From: Methylocystis sp. Sn-Cys
GTDB lineage: Bacteria; Pseudomonadota; Alphaproteobacteria; Rhizobiales; Beijerinckiaceae
Reading direction: 5' to 3'
Assembly: GCF_016745395.1 (NCBI RefSeq)
Contig: NZ_JAERVJ010000005.1
Location: 212,695 to 276,694 of the forward strand
DNA length: 64,000 nucleotides
The translations under genes were made by a program, and so were the position numbers. The notes under the pieces are model-generated. The model had not been told where the DNA came from. It did not search any database and saw nothing but the letters and a program-made list of their open reading frames with translations. Each line of letters starts with the position of its first letter. Positions within the stretch are counted from its first letter, which is position 1. Below, in pieces: positions 16,150-26,000 of this stretch.

Positions 16150-17228
16150 CCGCGCTGAAACAGGAAATCGCCGCGTTGATCGCCCATGAAGGGCCGATGA
16201 CGCTCGAACACTATATGAGCCTCTGCCTCGGCCATCCGAGCTACGGCTATTACATGACGCGCGATCCTTTCGGCGCGGCCGGCGACTTCGTCACCGCGCC
16301 GGAGATCAGCCAGATGTTCGGCGAGCTGCTGGGCGTCTGGGCGAGCGAAGCCTGGCGCATGGCGGGCACGCCCTCTCCCGCGCGGCTCGTCGAGCTCGGC
16401 CCCGGACGCGGCACGCTGATGTCGGACGTCTTGCGCGTCGCGCGCATTGCGCCGCCTTTCCTCGACGCCATCAGCGTGCATCTCGTCGAAACCAGCCCGG
16501 CGCTGCGCGCGATCCAGGAGCAGACGCTGGCCGACGCGCCCAAACCCGTGAGCTGGAGCGCCGACGTCAACGACACGCCGCCGGGCCCCGCCATCATTCT
16601 CGCCAATGAATTCTTCGACGCGCTGCCGGTGCGCCATTACGTCAAGACGGCGCAAGGCTGGCGCGAGCGGCTTGTGGGCGTCGACGCAATGGGCGAACTC
16701 ATCTTCGGGCTGTCCGACCAGGTCGAAGCCTCGTTGAACGTCCCGGCGCGCGAGGGGTCGATCGTCGAGGTTGGCGCCGTCGCGCAACGCATCATGAGCG
16801 AGATTGCCGCCCGGCTCGTGCGCGAGGGCGGCGCGCTGCTCGTGATCGACTACGGCTATCTCGAAACGTCGCTCGGCGACAGCCTGCAGGCTGTGGCGAA
16901 ACATGCCTATGTCGACCCGCTCGCCGCGCCCGGCGAAGCCGATCTGACCACCCATGTGGATTTCGCCGCCCTCGCCCGCGCCGCCCGGGCGGCGGGGGCG
17001 AAAGTGATGGGGCCGGTGACGCAGGCGCATTTCCTGTTGCAGCTCGGCATCGAGCGTCGCGCCGAAACGCTGATGAAACGCGCAACGCCCGAGCAACAGC
17101 GCGCCATCATCGACGCGCTCGACCGCCTGACGGGCGCGCAGGACCCGCGCCGGCAAATGGGGGCCTTGTTCAAGGTCATGGCGGTGACGCACCCCGACAT
17201 GCCGGATATGCCGGGCTTCATTGTGTGA
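16146..17228 (+). CDS. SAM-dependent methyltransferase, MidA/NDUFAF7 family
   Basis: A 360-aa protein of the family whose mitochondrial member NDUFAF7 methylates a complex I subunit. Characteristic features are the N-terminal PMTLEHYMSLCLGHPSYGYY, the DFVTAPEISQMFGELLG block and the SAM-binding VELGPGRGTLMSDVL at about residue 81, then ILANEFFDALPVRHY. In Rhizobiales it commonly sits with lgt and pgeF, as here. It starts inside the lgt stop (ATGA). A role in respiratory complex I assembly is inferred from the eukaryotic relative only. Confidence 0.88.
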   Translation: MTALKQEIAALIAHEGPMTLEHYMSLCLGHPSYGYYMTRDPFGAAGDFVTAPEISQMFGELLGVWASEAWRMAGTPSPARLVELGPGRGTLMSDVLRVARIAPPFLDAISVHLVETSPALRAIQEQTLADAPKPVSWSADVNDTPPGPAIILANEFFDALPVRHYVKTAQGWRERLVGVDAMGELIFGLSDQVEASLNVPAREGSIVEVGAVAQRIMSEIAARLVREGGALLVIDYGYLETSLGDSLQAVAKHAYVDPLAAPGEADLTTHVDFAALARAARAAGAKVMGPVTQAHFLLQLGIERRAETLMKRATPEQQRAIIDALDRLTGAQDPRRQMGALFKVMAVTHPDMPDMPGFIV

Positions 17229-17240
17229 TAAACGCGCCCC

Positions 17241-17319
17241 GTCATTGCGAGGAGCGAAGCGACGAAGCAAACCAGAGCCGTGATGTGGCCCTGGATTGCT
17301 TCGCTCCGCTCGCAATGAC
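17241..17319. repeat. Family B palindromic element
   Basis: Starts GTCATTGCGAGGAGCGAAGC and ends CCGCTCGCAATGAC. It lies between the MidA-like gene and pgeF. Confidence 0.85.
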
Positions 17320-17342
17320 GGGATGCTTGGCTAGGATTCACG

Positions 17343-18122
17343 ATGACCATCCCCACCGCCCTCACCGCGCCCAACCTCGACTTGCCCGGCGTGCGCCATG
17401 CCTTCTTCACCCGCTCGGGCGGCGTGTCAGAAGGCGTCTATGGCTCGCTTAATGGCGGGGTCGGCTCGATGGACGCGCCGGAGCGCGTCGCCGAGAACCG
17501 CGCGCGCATGGCCGCGCATCTTCGCGTCGCGGCAGAGCGGCTGCTGGTGCCCTATCAAATCCACTCCGCCGACGCGCTTGTCGTCAGTGCGCCTTGGGCG
17601 CCGCAGACGCGGCCGCGCTGCGACGGGCTCGTCACGCGCGAAGCCGCGCTCGCGCTCGGCGTCACGGGCGCCGATTGCGGCATGCTGCTTTTCGCCGACG
17701 CGCGCGCCGCCGTGATCGGCGCCTGCCATGCGGGCTGGAAGGGCGCGCTCACCGGCATGATCGAGTCGACCGTCGCCGCCATGGAGGCGCAGGGCGCGCG
17801 CCGCGCCGACCTCCACATTGCGCTCGGACCGGCCATCGGCGCGACGAGCTATGAGGTCGGGCCGGAGTTTTCCGCACGCTTCATAGAAGAAGACGCGAGT
17901 TACGCACGCTTCTTCGCGCCCTCAGTTCGTGAGGGCCATGCGATGTTCGACCTGCAGGGATTCATCGCCCATCGCGTGGCGCGGCTGGAGGCCGCGTCGT
18001 TTCAGGCGCTGGGAATCGACACCTACGCCGACGAGGCGCGCTGCTTCAGCTACCGCCGCAGCGTGCATCGCAAGGAGCCAGATTATGGGCGGCTCGTGTC
18101 GGCGATTGCGTTGATTGCATGA
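17343..18122 (+). CDS. pgeF: Peptidoglycan editing factor PgeF (YfiH / DUF152, laccase domain)
   Basis: A cytoplasmic purine-nucleoside-phosphorylase-like fold that in E. coli removes misincorporated residues from UDP-MurNAc peptides. It shows the family hallmarks: FFTRSGGVSEGVYGSLN near the N-terminus, the metal-ligand His in YQIHSAD, GADCGMLLFAD, ACHAGWKGAL near residue 128, and ALGPAIGATSYEVG. Its length of 259 aa is normal. It is the third gene of the lgt group, separated by a family B repeat. Confidence 0.93.
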   Translation: MTIPTALTAPNLDLPGVRHAFFTRSGGVSEGVYGSLNGGVGSMDAPERVAENRARMAAHLRVAAERLLVPYQIHSADALVVSAPWAPQTRPRCDGLVTREAALALGVTGADCGMLLFADARAAVIGACHAGWKGALTGMIESTVAAMEAQGARRADLHIALGPAIGATSYEVGPEFSARFIEEDASYARFFAPSVREGHAMFDLQGFIAHRVARLEAASFQALGIDTYADEARCFSYRRSVHRKEPDYGRLVSAIALIA

Positions 18123-18239
18123 CCCCCTCCCTGTCCCTCCCCCGCTTCGCGGGAGAGGGGACGCTCGCGATCAGCGTTGTCGATTAAGGCCGCGCTTTGC
18201 TCCCTCTCCCGCTTGCGGGGGAGGGCTGGGGAGGGGGCG
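18121..18239. repeat. Family A-like element, diverged
   Basis: Two CTCCCCCGC..GCGGGAGAGGGG-type hairpins (about 18135-18160 and 18202-18238) in the convergent gap between pgeF and the TonB-type gene. They may double as a bidirectional terminator. Confidence 0.6.
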
Positions 18240-19262
18240 CTACTTCGTCGCGTAAGTGAACAACATGGAATGCGGCAGCCCTCGGGGCGGCGCGGGGAAT
18301 GGCGCGGCGGCGCGCACCGCGGCGAGCGCGGCGGAGTCGAGATCGGGCAGGCCGCTCGATTTATAGACCGCCTGATGGGTGAGATTGCCCAGCTCGTCGA
18401 TATAAAAAGCCACGACCCCTTTAGAAGGCATCTGCAATGCGCGCACGCGCGGCGGAATGCGCATATGTGGCATGATGAGGCCATAGAGGATCGTCAGATA
18501 GGTCGTCTTCGCCTGGCCGCCGGCGACCGGCGACAGCTTGGGCGGCGCCGCCAGTTTGAAATCCGGCAAAGGCGCCAAAGCCGCGATCTGGTCGGCGATC
18601 GACATGGCGTCGCCTTTCTTGGCCGGCTTGTTTTCCGCGGGCTCGGGCTTCTCCGTTGGCGTTGGGCTCTTCTCCGCGCGCTCGATGATCTCGGCGTCCG
18701 GCTTGTCGTCGACTTGCTTGTCGAGCGTGGGCGCGGGCGTTTTGTCGCCTTCCGCATTGTCCTCGCCGTCCTTGAGTCCCTGCGGCTTGTCGTCCTTGGG
18801 CGCGAATTTCTCCGTCTCGTTGCGCTTGGTCTTGGCCTCCTTCGCCTCCTCCGGCGTGTTCTGCTCGCTTTTCTCCTTGCTCTCCAGCTTGGGCGCGTCG
18901 GTCGCAGGCTTCTCGTCCTCCACCGGCGGCGGCGGCGGGGGCGGCGGCTTCTGCTCCTCTTTCTTTTCCTGTGGCGGGGGCTCGGGCGGCTGCGGCGGCT
19001 CCTCCTTCTTCTCCTCGGGAGGCGGCGGAGGCTCTGTGATGACCTCGACGGGAATCTCTTCGGGGGGCGGCGGGAAATCCGCGTTCCGATCCTCCCACAG
19101 CAGAAAGGCGAGAATCGCGAGATGCAGCAGCAGGCCGATGAGAACAAAGGCCAAGAAACGCGGGCGCGGCGCCCGGCCGCCCACGCGCGGCTCGAACAGC
19201 CGCTCCATCGCGACAGCGACGAGCGCGACGCCCCGCGGCTTTTCTCTGACCGTTTCGTTCAT
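18240..19262 (-). CDS. TonB-family energy transducer
   Basis: A 340-aa protein with TonB architecture. It has a short cytoplasmic N-terminus, one membrane helix at about residues 36-56 (FLAFVLIGLLLHLAILAFLLW), a long Pro/Glu/Lys-rich periplasmic spacer (PPPPEEIPVEVITEPPPPPEE and following repeats), and a C-terminal TonB-like domain ending KGVVAFYIDELGNLTHQAVYKSSG...ALAAVRAAAPFP. It should couple the proton gradient to outer-membrane receptors such as the one at 28.9-31.3 kb. The start MNETVREK is chosen because the upstream extension to 19439 lacks any family character. No exbB/exbD neighbours are present. Confidence 0.8.
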   Translation of the reverse strand: MNETVREKPRGVALVAVAMERLFEPRVGGRAPRPRFLAFVLIGLLLHLAILAFLLWEDRNADFPPPPEEIPVEVITEPPPPPEEKKEEPPQPPEPPPQEKKEEQKPPPPPPPPVEDEKPATDAPKLESKEKSEQNTPEEAKEAKTKRNETEKFAPKDDKPQGLKDGEDNAEGDKTPAPTLDKQVDDKPDAEIIERAEKSPTPTEKPEPAENKPAKKGDAMSIADQIAALAPLPDFKLAAPPKLSPVAGGQAKTTYLTILYGLIMPHMRIPPRVRALQMPSKGVVAFYIDELGNLTHQAVYKSSGLPDLDSAALAAVRAAAPFPAPPRGLPHSMLFTYATK

Positions 19263-19492
19263 CTCGGTGGAGGAACCCGTCCGGTGGGGCCGCTTTATGC
19301 CAACCTGGGTGAAATCGGGGTGGAATTTGCCATAAGGCCCGCCTGCTTCGCAAATCTTCTGGCGTTTTTCGGGGCGATTAATCGGGGACGATCCGAAGGA
19401 CGCCACGCTGAGCGGGGGTTTTATGCGCGCCCCGCGCAACTTATATCAGGATTAACTAATGAAAGTGAGCGCTCAGACGCCAGGGAAGAATC

Positions 19493-21166
19493 ATGCGCAA
19501 CAACCTCGGCCTCACGCGCCGCAATTTCCTCTTATCCGCTGCGGCCCTGACAGTTCCCTCCTTCGCCCGAGGCGAAGCCATGGCGCATATGCCGCCGAGA
19601 ACCGCTTCCGAGAGCTTCAATCCCGATGTGGACATCGAGCTCGCCTGCAAAACCGATTCTGTCCGGATTCTTTCCGGCGACGCCACCAAAGTCTGGCGCT
19701 ACGCCGGCAATCTGCTCAAAGGCCCCGCCAATACGCTGACCAGCCTGCCAGACAGCTATCTCGGCCCGGTGATGCGATTCGTGAAAGGCCAGAAGATTCG
19801 CATCAGGCTCAAGAACGAGCTGCCTGAGCCGACGATTACGCATTGGCATGGGCTGCATGTGCCGATGGAAGCGGACGGCCATCCGATGGCCGCGATCGAT
19901 CCCGGCCAGACCTATGTCTATGAATTCGAGATGCGCAATCGCGCCGGCTTCAATTTCTACCACCCGCATACGCATGAGGCGACAGCGACTCAGGTGTATC
20001 GCGGGCTCGCCGGCGGCATCATCGTGGAAGACGAAGAGGAGCGCGCGCTCGGCCTGCCGTCTGGCGAATTCGAAATCCCCATCGTGCTCCAGGACCGCAG
20101 CTTCACCGACGATAATCAGCTCTTCTATGGCGGCGGCATGCATCGCAGCATGTTCGGCTTCTATGGGGACAGCGTCCTCGTCAACGGCCGCCCCGATTTC
20201 AGGCTCGATGTCGCGAGCCGCGCCTATCGGCTGCGTATCCTGAACGGCTCCAACGCGCGTATTTACAAGCTGCAATGGGACGACCGCACGCCGCTGACGA
20301 TCATCGGCGTCGATGGCGGCCTGCTGGAGAAGCCGGAAACGCGGCCCTACGCCATGATGGCGCCGGGCGCGCGCCTCGACCTATGGGTCGATTTCAGCGG
20401 CCGGTCGGTCGGCTCCAAGCTCGTCATGCGCAGCGGGGAATTCGACGGCCTCGTGCCGCCCATGGCGCAGCGCATGAGCGGCGGGCTCATCGTCGGCGAC
20501 GACTATCCGCTCTTCACTGTTACAGTGACGCGCGCCATGAGCGACAGCCCGAAGCTTCCCGAGAAGCTTTCGACGATCAAACATCATCGCCCGGAAGAGA
20601 TCGCCAATCGCGACAATCCGCGTCCCATCGCTTTGTCCATGGGACATATGCAGGTGATGATCAACGGCCGCACTTATTCCCCCGACGAACTTTTGGACAA
20701 CGAGCGCGTGCCCGTCGATACCGTGCAGCTCTTCGAGGTTTTCCACGACCATGGCGGCGGCATGGGCATGGGCAGAATGGGCATGGGCCACGGCATGATG
20801 GGCGGCGGAATGATGGGAGGCGGAATGATGGGAGGCATGGGCATGGGGGGCGGCATGATGGGCCGCGGCATGATGGGAGGCGGTATGGGCATGATGGGCA
20901 TGATGAATATGGCCCATCCCGTCCATCTGCACGGCCAGCCGTTCGAGGTGCTGAGCCGCAGCTATGCCGGCGACGATCCGGAAGCCTATGCGACCTTCAA
21001 GGACGGGCTGATCGACAGCGGCTTGAAGGACACGATCATCGTCACGGGAGGCGAACGCCTGCGCATCGCCAAGCCCTTCGGCGATTTCAAGGGCCGCTTC
21101 ATGTATCACTGCCACAACCTCGAACATGAGGACATGGGCATGATGCGCGAGTTCTCGGTGGAGTGA
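19493..21166 (+). CDS. Multicopper oxidase, Tat-exported, with Met/Gly-rich insert (CueO/CopA-like)
   Basis: A 557-aa blue copper oxidase. The N-terminus holds a Tat signal (LTRRNFLLSAAALTVPSFARG). All copper-binding His motifs are present: THWHGLHVP, HPHTHE, HPVHLHGQPFEV, and the type 1/type 3 motif HCHNLEHEDMGMM near the C-terminus. A roughly 50-residue segment at about 20755-20915 is almost entirely Met and Gly with a few His. In CueO and CopA such inserts bind Cu(I). Likely role: periplasmic Cu(I) oxidation and copper tolerance. It lies in a cluster with other Met-rich exported proteins, which suits a copper-demanding methanotroph (inference). AGGGAAG precedes the ATG. Confidence 0.92.
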   Translation: MRNNLGLTRRNFLLSAAALTVPSFARGEAMAHMPPRTASESFNPDVDIELACKTDSVRILSGDATKVWRYAGNLLKGPANTLTSLPDSYLGPVMRFVKGQKIRIRLKNELPEPTITHWHGLHVPMEADGHPMAAIDPGQTYVYEFEMRNRAGFNFYHPHTHEATATQVYRGLAGGIIVEDEEERALGLPSGEFEIPIVLQDRSFTDDNQLFYGGGMHRSMFGFYGDSVLVNGRPDFRLDVASRAYRLRILNGSNARIYKLQWDDRTPLTIIGVDGGLLEKPETRPYAMMAPGARLDLWVDFSGRSVGSKLVMRSGEFDGLVPPMAQRMSGGLIVGDDYPLFTVTVTRAMSDSPKLPEKLSTIKHHRPEEIANRDNPRPIALSMGHMQVMINGRTYSPDELLDNERVPVDTVQLFEVFHDHGGGMGMGRMGMGHGMMGGGMMGGGMMGGMGMGGGMMGRGMMGGGMGMMGMMNMAHPVHLHGQPFEVLSRSYAGDDPEAYATFKDGLIDSGLKDTIIVTGGERLRIAKPFGDFKGRFMYHCHNLEHEDMGMMREFSVE

Positions 21167-21179
21167 CGCGCGCGCCGGC

Positions 21180-21347
21180 CTATTCTTCGGCGTCGGTATA
21201 TAGAACGACCTCGTCGGGAAGGCCGGCCGTCGCGCTCTTTTCGAAAGTAACGCCGGCGATGCGGGCGAACCCCGCCTCGCTTTCGAGCAGCACCACGGCT
21301 TCGCTCGGCAGTTGCTGGAGCTTGTTGATGAGTTCTGCGACGGTCAT
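21180..21347 (-). CDS. Small conserved-looking protein, 55 aa
   Basis: A short minus-strand frame, MTVAELINKLQQLPSEAVVLL... ending ...PDEVVLYTDAEE. It ends 14 bases from the multicopper oxidase stop in convergent orientation. The amphipathic N-terminal helix followed by a beta-rich C-terminus resembles small alphaproteobacterial proteins that begin MTVxELIxxLxxxPxDAxV. Codon use fits the genome. Function unknown. Confidence 0.6.
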   Translation of the reverse strand: MTVAELINKLQQLPSEAVVLLESEAGFARIAGVTFEKSATAGLPDEVVLYTDAEE

Positions 21348-21403
21348 GGGAGCGCTCTTGCTGTCGGACGACGGCGACGAAGCAAGCTGCAGACCATAGG
21401 ACC

Positions 21404-21427
21404 GCGGGCCTTCAGGCCCGCTTTTTT
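21404..21427 (+). terminator. Rho-independent terminator for the multicopper oxidase transcript
   Basis: The hairpin GCGGGCC-TTCA-GGCCCGC is followed directly by six T residues on the plus strand. It lies 240 bases past the oxidase stop, beyond the small antisense gene. Confidence 0.7.
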
Positions 21428-21431
21428 GGAT

Positions 21432-21449
21432 GCGAGCCTAAAGGCTCGC
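21432..21449. repeat. GCGAGCC-TAAA-GGCTCGC hairpin
   Basis: Same stem as the hairpins at 2276, 2496 and 2538, placed 11 bases past the stop of the small secreted protein gene. Confidence 0.7.
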
Positions 21450-21460
21450 GGTCCTATCGG

Positions 21461-21745
21461 TCAGTCGCAGACGTAGCTCAGCTCGCTCTTGCTGATCTGA
21501 TCCGCCACCCAGGCGGCGCCCTTGCCCCTATTGGCTTCGACGAAGGCCGACGCCTTGTTCAGATCGTCGCCGGAAAGCGTCACATTGCACATGCGCGCGA
21601 CCTGGCGGCCGATCTCGACCTTGCGGGCGACCGGCGTCGGGCGGGAAAGAACGGCGCTGACCGCCTCGACGGCGGAGGGCTTGGCGAGCGCCGGGACGGC
21701 CGTCATGGCAAGCGCAAAGCACGCGAGAACGCGAATTCGTTTCAT
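21461..21745 (-). CDS. Small exported hypothetical protein, 94 aa
   Basis: A Sec signal peptide (MKRIRVLACFALAMTAVPALA) is followed by a roughly 70-residue mature part that is mostly helical and has two cysteines (RMCNVTLSGDDL and the C-terminal SYVCD), probably disulfide-bonded in the periplasm. The start MKRIRV is chosen because it yields the signal peptide; longer frames upstream run into a family B repeat. It lies between copper-related genes, so a metal-linked role is possible but unsupported by its own motifs. Confidence 0.7.
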   Translation of the reverse strand: MKRIRVLACFALAMTAVPALAKPSAVEAVSAVLSRPTPVARKVEIGRQVARMCNVTLSGDDLNKASAFVEANRGKGAAWVADQISKSELSYVCD

Positions 21746-21929
21746 CTCTGTCCTTTGGTTTGGATGGGCGCATTCAACGAGCGCCCGCGAGTCCGGGACG
21801 CCGCACATGGCGGTTTGGTCTCTCAAGCGGACAGCCAATAAAGCCGTGGACAATGTGACGGCTTTAGGGCCGTAGCGGGGAATCACCGCGGCGCGGGGAA
21901 AGCAAATGAATTCACGCAGGCGCCCGCCG

Positions 21930-22007
21930 TCATCGCGAGGAGCGAAGCGACGAAGCAATCCAGAGCCCCATCGCGGCCCTGGATTGCTTCGCTCCGCTCG
22001 CAATGAC
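21930..22007. repeat. Family B palindromic element
   Basis: Starts GTCATCGCGAGGAGCGAAGC and ends CCGCTCGCAATGAC. It lies just downstream of the Met/His-rich gene. Confidence 0.85.
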
Positions 22008-22035
22008 GGCGGGCGTTATTGGAGTTATTGGGGAC

Positions 22036-22827
22036 TCAGTGCTGCATGCCGCCGCCGCTGTGGCCCATCATGCCGCCCATGCCCCCCATCATGCCGCCGT
22101 CGCCCATGGACTTGCCGACCTTCATGATGCCCGTCATGGTTTCGCTGGCGATCTTCTTCTGCTCGTCGGAAAGCGCGGTGAAGAGCGGCTCGATCGCCGC
22201 TTTTTGCGCGCGCACGATCTCGAGATGGTTCGCCATGTGCTTTTCCATCATCGAGAGCTTGGCGAGCACAGGCGGCTTGGAATGATCCGGCGCCTCCTCC
22301 GCGGCCGCGCAAACCGTTTGCGCCTTCTGCGCCACGGCGCGCCACGCGTCGGCGAAGCTGTTCCACGCCGGCTGCTGCTGATCAGTGAGCTTCAGCTCCG
22401 CCTTCAGATAGGCAAGGCGTCCATCGAGATGCTCGGTGAAGCCGCACATCATCTTATGCATCATCTTGCCCATCATGGCGCTCATGCCGGCGCCTGCGCC
22501 ATGCTCTGCGCCGCCGCCGTGGTTCATTCCGCCCATCATGCCGCCCATGCCGCCCATCATGCCGCCGCCGTGTCCCATGCCGCCCATGCCTTCGCCGCCG
22601 CCATGGTGGCCCGCGTGCTCATCCGATTTCGACGCATCGCCGGTTGGCGCTTCAGCGACGGTGGCGGAGGGAGTCTGCGCCTTGCCGGGGTCGATCCATT
22701 GAACCGGCGCGGGAGCGGCGGCTCCATGCGCTGAATGGTCTACTGGCTCGGCGCGCGCCAGAACCAGGCTGCAGGCGAGCGTAAGCGCGGTCGCGCTCGT
22801 CGTCATAAAAATGGCCGGAGCTCTCAT
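22036..22827 (-). CDS. Exported Met/His/Gly-rich LTXXQ-motif protein (Spy/CpxP-like)
   Basis: A 263-aa protein with signal peptide (TTSATALTLACSLVLARA). A long low-complexity region rich in His, Met and Gly follows (HAGHHGGGEGMGGMGHGGG..., MGGMNHGGG), then a helical domain with two LTxxQ-like motifs, LTDQQQPAWNSFADAW and LSDEQKKIASETM, and a Met-rich tail ending GMQH. LTXXQ proteins of the Spy/CpxP/CnrX group are periplasmic chaperones or metal sensors. The Met and His runs suggest copper binding. It is close to the multicopper oxidase but on the opposite strand. GAGGGAGA precedes the start. Confidence 0.8.
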   Translation of the reverse strand: MRAPAIFMTTSATALTLACSLVLARAEPVDHSAHGAAAPAPVQWIDPGKAQTPSATVAEAPTGDASKSDEHAGHHGGGEGMGGMGHGGGMMGGMGGMMGGMNHGGGAEHGAGAGMSAMMGKMMHKMMCGFTEHLDGRLAYLKAELKLTDQQQPAWNSFADAWRAVAQKAQTVCAAAEEAPDHSKPPVLAKLSMMEKHMANHLEIVRAQKAAIEPLFTALSDEQKKIASETMTGIMKVGKSMGDGGMMGGMGGMMGHSGGGMQH

Positions 22828-22956
22828 TTTTCTCTCCCTCGTACCTGAATGCGTCTTGGCCGCCGCGCCATCTCAAACAATGCCACAGAACGCCGTTCGG
22901 CGGCGCCCCGCTTATTGTCGCGTGTCAAATCGGTCGGGAGGCGGCAGGTTTCAAAG

Positions 22957-22992
22957 CCAAAAAACAAATGCGGCCGCTCGAGAGCGGCCGCA
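22957..22992 (-). terminator. Rho-independent terminator of mfd
   Basis: On the minus strand, the perfect 10-bp hairpin TGCGGCCGCT-CTCG-AGCGGCCGCA is followed by TTTGTTTTTTGG. It starts 45 bases beyond the mfd stop. Confidence 0.85.
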
Positions 22993-23036
22993 CGAAGCGC
23001 TATCAGAAATGCTGCAGGCGAAGAGTCGATCGCGCG

Positions 23037-26000
23037 TTAACCTGGCTTTTTCTCCGCAATGCCGACGAGCGCGCGCAGGATACGCCGCGTGCCGGCGAGA
23101 CGCTGCTTCATCGTGTCGAATTCGCGAATGAAGACGATGCGCATATCCTGCCGGACCTTGGCCGAGGCGCCCTGCTCTGCGACATAGCGCACGAGCCCGG
23201 CCGGGTCCGCGAAGAGATTGTCGCGGAAGGCGATGATGACGCCCTTCGGGCCGGCGTCGACCTTCTCGACATGAGCGCGGCGGCACATCGCCTTGATCGC
23301 GACGATTTCGAGAAGCTGCTCGACCTCGGGCGGAATAGGCCCGAAGCGGTCGATCATCTCGGCGGCGAAGGCCTCGATGTCCTGGTCGGTCTCCAGCGTC
23401 GAGAGACGCCGGTAGAGCTGCAGGCGCAGGGTGAGATCGGGGATGTAATCCTCCGGTATCGTCACCGGCGCGCCGATGGCGATCGTCGGCGACCACACTT
23501 CTTCTTCCGGCTCCTCGACGCCCGCCTTGAGCAGCGTGATCGCGTCCGAGAGCATCTGCTGATAGAGTTCGTAGCCGACTTCCTTGATATGGCCCGACTG
23601 TTCGTCGCCGAGCAGATTGCCGGCGCCGCGAATATCGAGATCGTGACTCGCGAGTTGGAAGCCGGCGCCGAGCGTATCGAGCGATTGCAGCACTTCGAGT
23701 CGTTTCTGCGCCTGCGGCGTGATGGTGCGATTGGCCGGCGTGGTGAAGAGCGCGTAAGCGCGCGTCTTGGAGCGGCCGACGCGCCCGCGCAACTGATAGA
23801 GCTGCGCAAGGCCGAACATATCGGCGCGCCACACGATGAGCGTGTTGGCGGAAGGAATGTCGAGGCCGGATTCGACGATCGTCGTCGAGAGCAGAATGTC
23901 GAACTTCCCGTCGTAGAAGGCCGACATTTTGTCTTCGAGCTCGCTCGGGCTCATCTGCCCATGCGCGATGACGAATTTCGCCTCCGGCAAATTCTCGCGC
24001 AGGAAAGCGGCCGCTTCTTCCAGATCCTCGATGCGCGGGCAGACGAAGAACGCCTGTCCGCCGCGATAGCGTTCGCGCAGCAAAGCTTCGCGCACGATCA
24101 ATGGATCGAACGGTGAGATGAAGCTGCGCACGGCGAGGCGATCGACCGGCGGCGTGGTGATGAGCGACAGTTCGCGCACGCCTGTCATGGCGAGTTGCAG
24201 CGTGCGCGGAATGGGCGTCGCCGAAAGCGTCAGCACATGCACTTCGGCGCGCAGCTCCTTCAAGCGCTCCTTGTGGCCGACGCCAAAATGCTGCTCCTCG
24301 TCGATGATGACGAGGCCGAGGTCGGAGAAATTGACGCCCTTGCCCAATATCGCATGGGTGCCGACGAGAATTTCGACCTTGCCTTCGCCAAGCTCCTTCT
24401 TGGTCTCGCGCGCTTCCGCGGTCCCCACCATGCGCGACAGCCGTCCAATCTTGATCGGCAGGCCGGCGAAGCGTTCGGTGAAGGTCTTGTAGTGCTGGCG
24501 CGCGAGCAGCGTCGTCGGCGCGACGACCGCGACCTGCTTGCCATTGATGGCCGAGCAGAAAGCGGCGCGCAGCGCGACTTCCGTCTTGCCGAAGCCGACG
24601 TCGCCGCAAACGAGCCGATCCATCGGCCGTCCCGAGGCGAGATCGTCGAGAACGGCCTCGATCGCGGCGAGCTGGTCTTCGGTCTCGTCATAGGGGAAGC
24701 GCGCGCAGAACTCGTCCCAGACGCCTTCCGGCGGAATGAGCTTGGGCGCCTGGCGCAATTGCCGCTGCGCGGCGATGGCGATGAGGCCCTTCGCCATTTC
24801 GCGGATGCGGTTCTTCAGCCGCGCCTTGCGCGTCTGCCAGCCGACGCCGCCCAGTTTGTCGAGCTGCGCGTCGGTGTCTTCGCCGCCGTAACGGGTCAGA
24901 AGCTCGATGTTCTCGACCGGCAGATAGAGCTTGTCGCCGCCCGCGTAATGCAGCTCCAGACAATCATGCGGCGCGCCGGCGGCGGTGATCGTCTCGAGGC
25001 CGACGAAACGGCCGATGCCGTGATCGACATGCACGACAAGATCGCCCGCCGTGAGCGCCGCAACTTCGCCGAGGAGGTTTTCAGCCTTGCGCTTGCGCCG
25101 CCGCCGCACGAGACGATCGCCGAGAATGTCCTGCTCGCCCACCAGCGCATAAGCGTCGGTCTCGAAGCCATGCTCGACGCCGAGCACGGCGAGCGAGACG
25201 CTCCCCTGCCCTTTCGAGAGCGCGGCCGGCAGAGAGCCGACGAGCGCAAGCTCCTTGAGCCCGTGCTCCTGCAAAACATGGCCGAGACGCTCGCAGGAGC
25301 CGTCCGACCAGCCCGCGACAACGAGCGTCTTGCCGGCGCCGCGCAACGCCTGCACGTGATCCGCCGCCGCCTGGAAGACGTTCACTTCCGGCTCATTGCG
25401 CTCGGGCGCGAAATCGCGACCCACCCGCGCGCCACAATCGATGGCGTCGGCGCGCTCGGAGGCGAAAGGCGAGAATTGGGCGTTGGCGCGCTCGGCCAGC
25501 GCGTCGCGCCACTCATCCAGTTTCAGATAAAGCGCGCTCGGCTCCAGCGGCTTGTAATTGGAGTTGGCGGGGTCGAGATCATGCGCCTCTTTGCGGGCGT
25601 CGTAATAATCGGCGACCTGCTTGACGCGCTCGCTTGCCGCTTCTTCGACCAGCGCATCGAGCATCAAGGGCGCTTCGCCCAGATAATCGAAGAGCGTGTC
25701 CATGCGCTCATAGAAGAGCGGCAGCCAATGCTCCATGCCGTGATGGCGCCGGCCCTCGCTCACCGCCTCGTAAAGCGCGTCGCCACGCGTCTGGCCGCCG
25801 AAACGCGCCGCATAATTCTGGCGAAAGCGGCGCATTGTGTCGGAGGTGAGCCGCAACTCGCTCATCGGCGTGAGATCGAGCGCGCGCAACTGGCCGGTAG
25901 CGCGCTGCGTCTCGGGATCGAAACTGCGGATCGATTCCAGCGTGTCGCCGAAGAAGTCGAGACGGATCGGCGCCGGCATGCCCGGCGGAAAGAGATCGAT

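Noticed and set aside
20755..20915. Tandem DNA repeat in the multicopper oxidase gene
   Set aside because: The repetitive ATGATGGGCGGC-type sequence is coding for the Met/Gly insert, in frame and without disruption, so it is not annotated as a separate repeat or mobile element.
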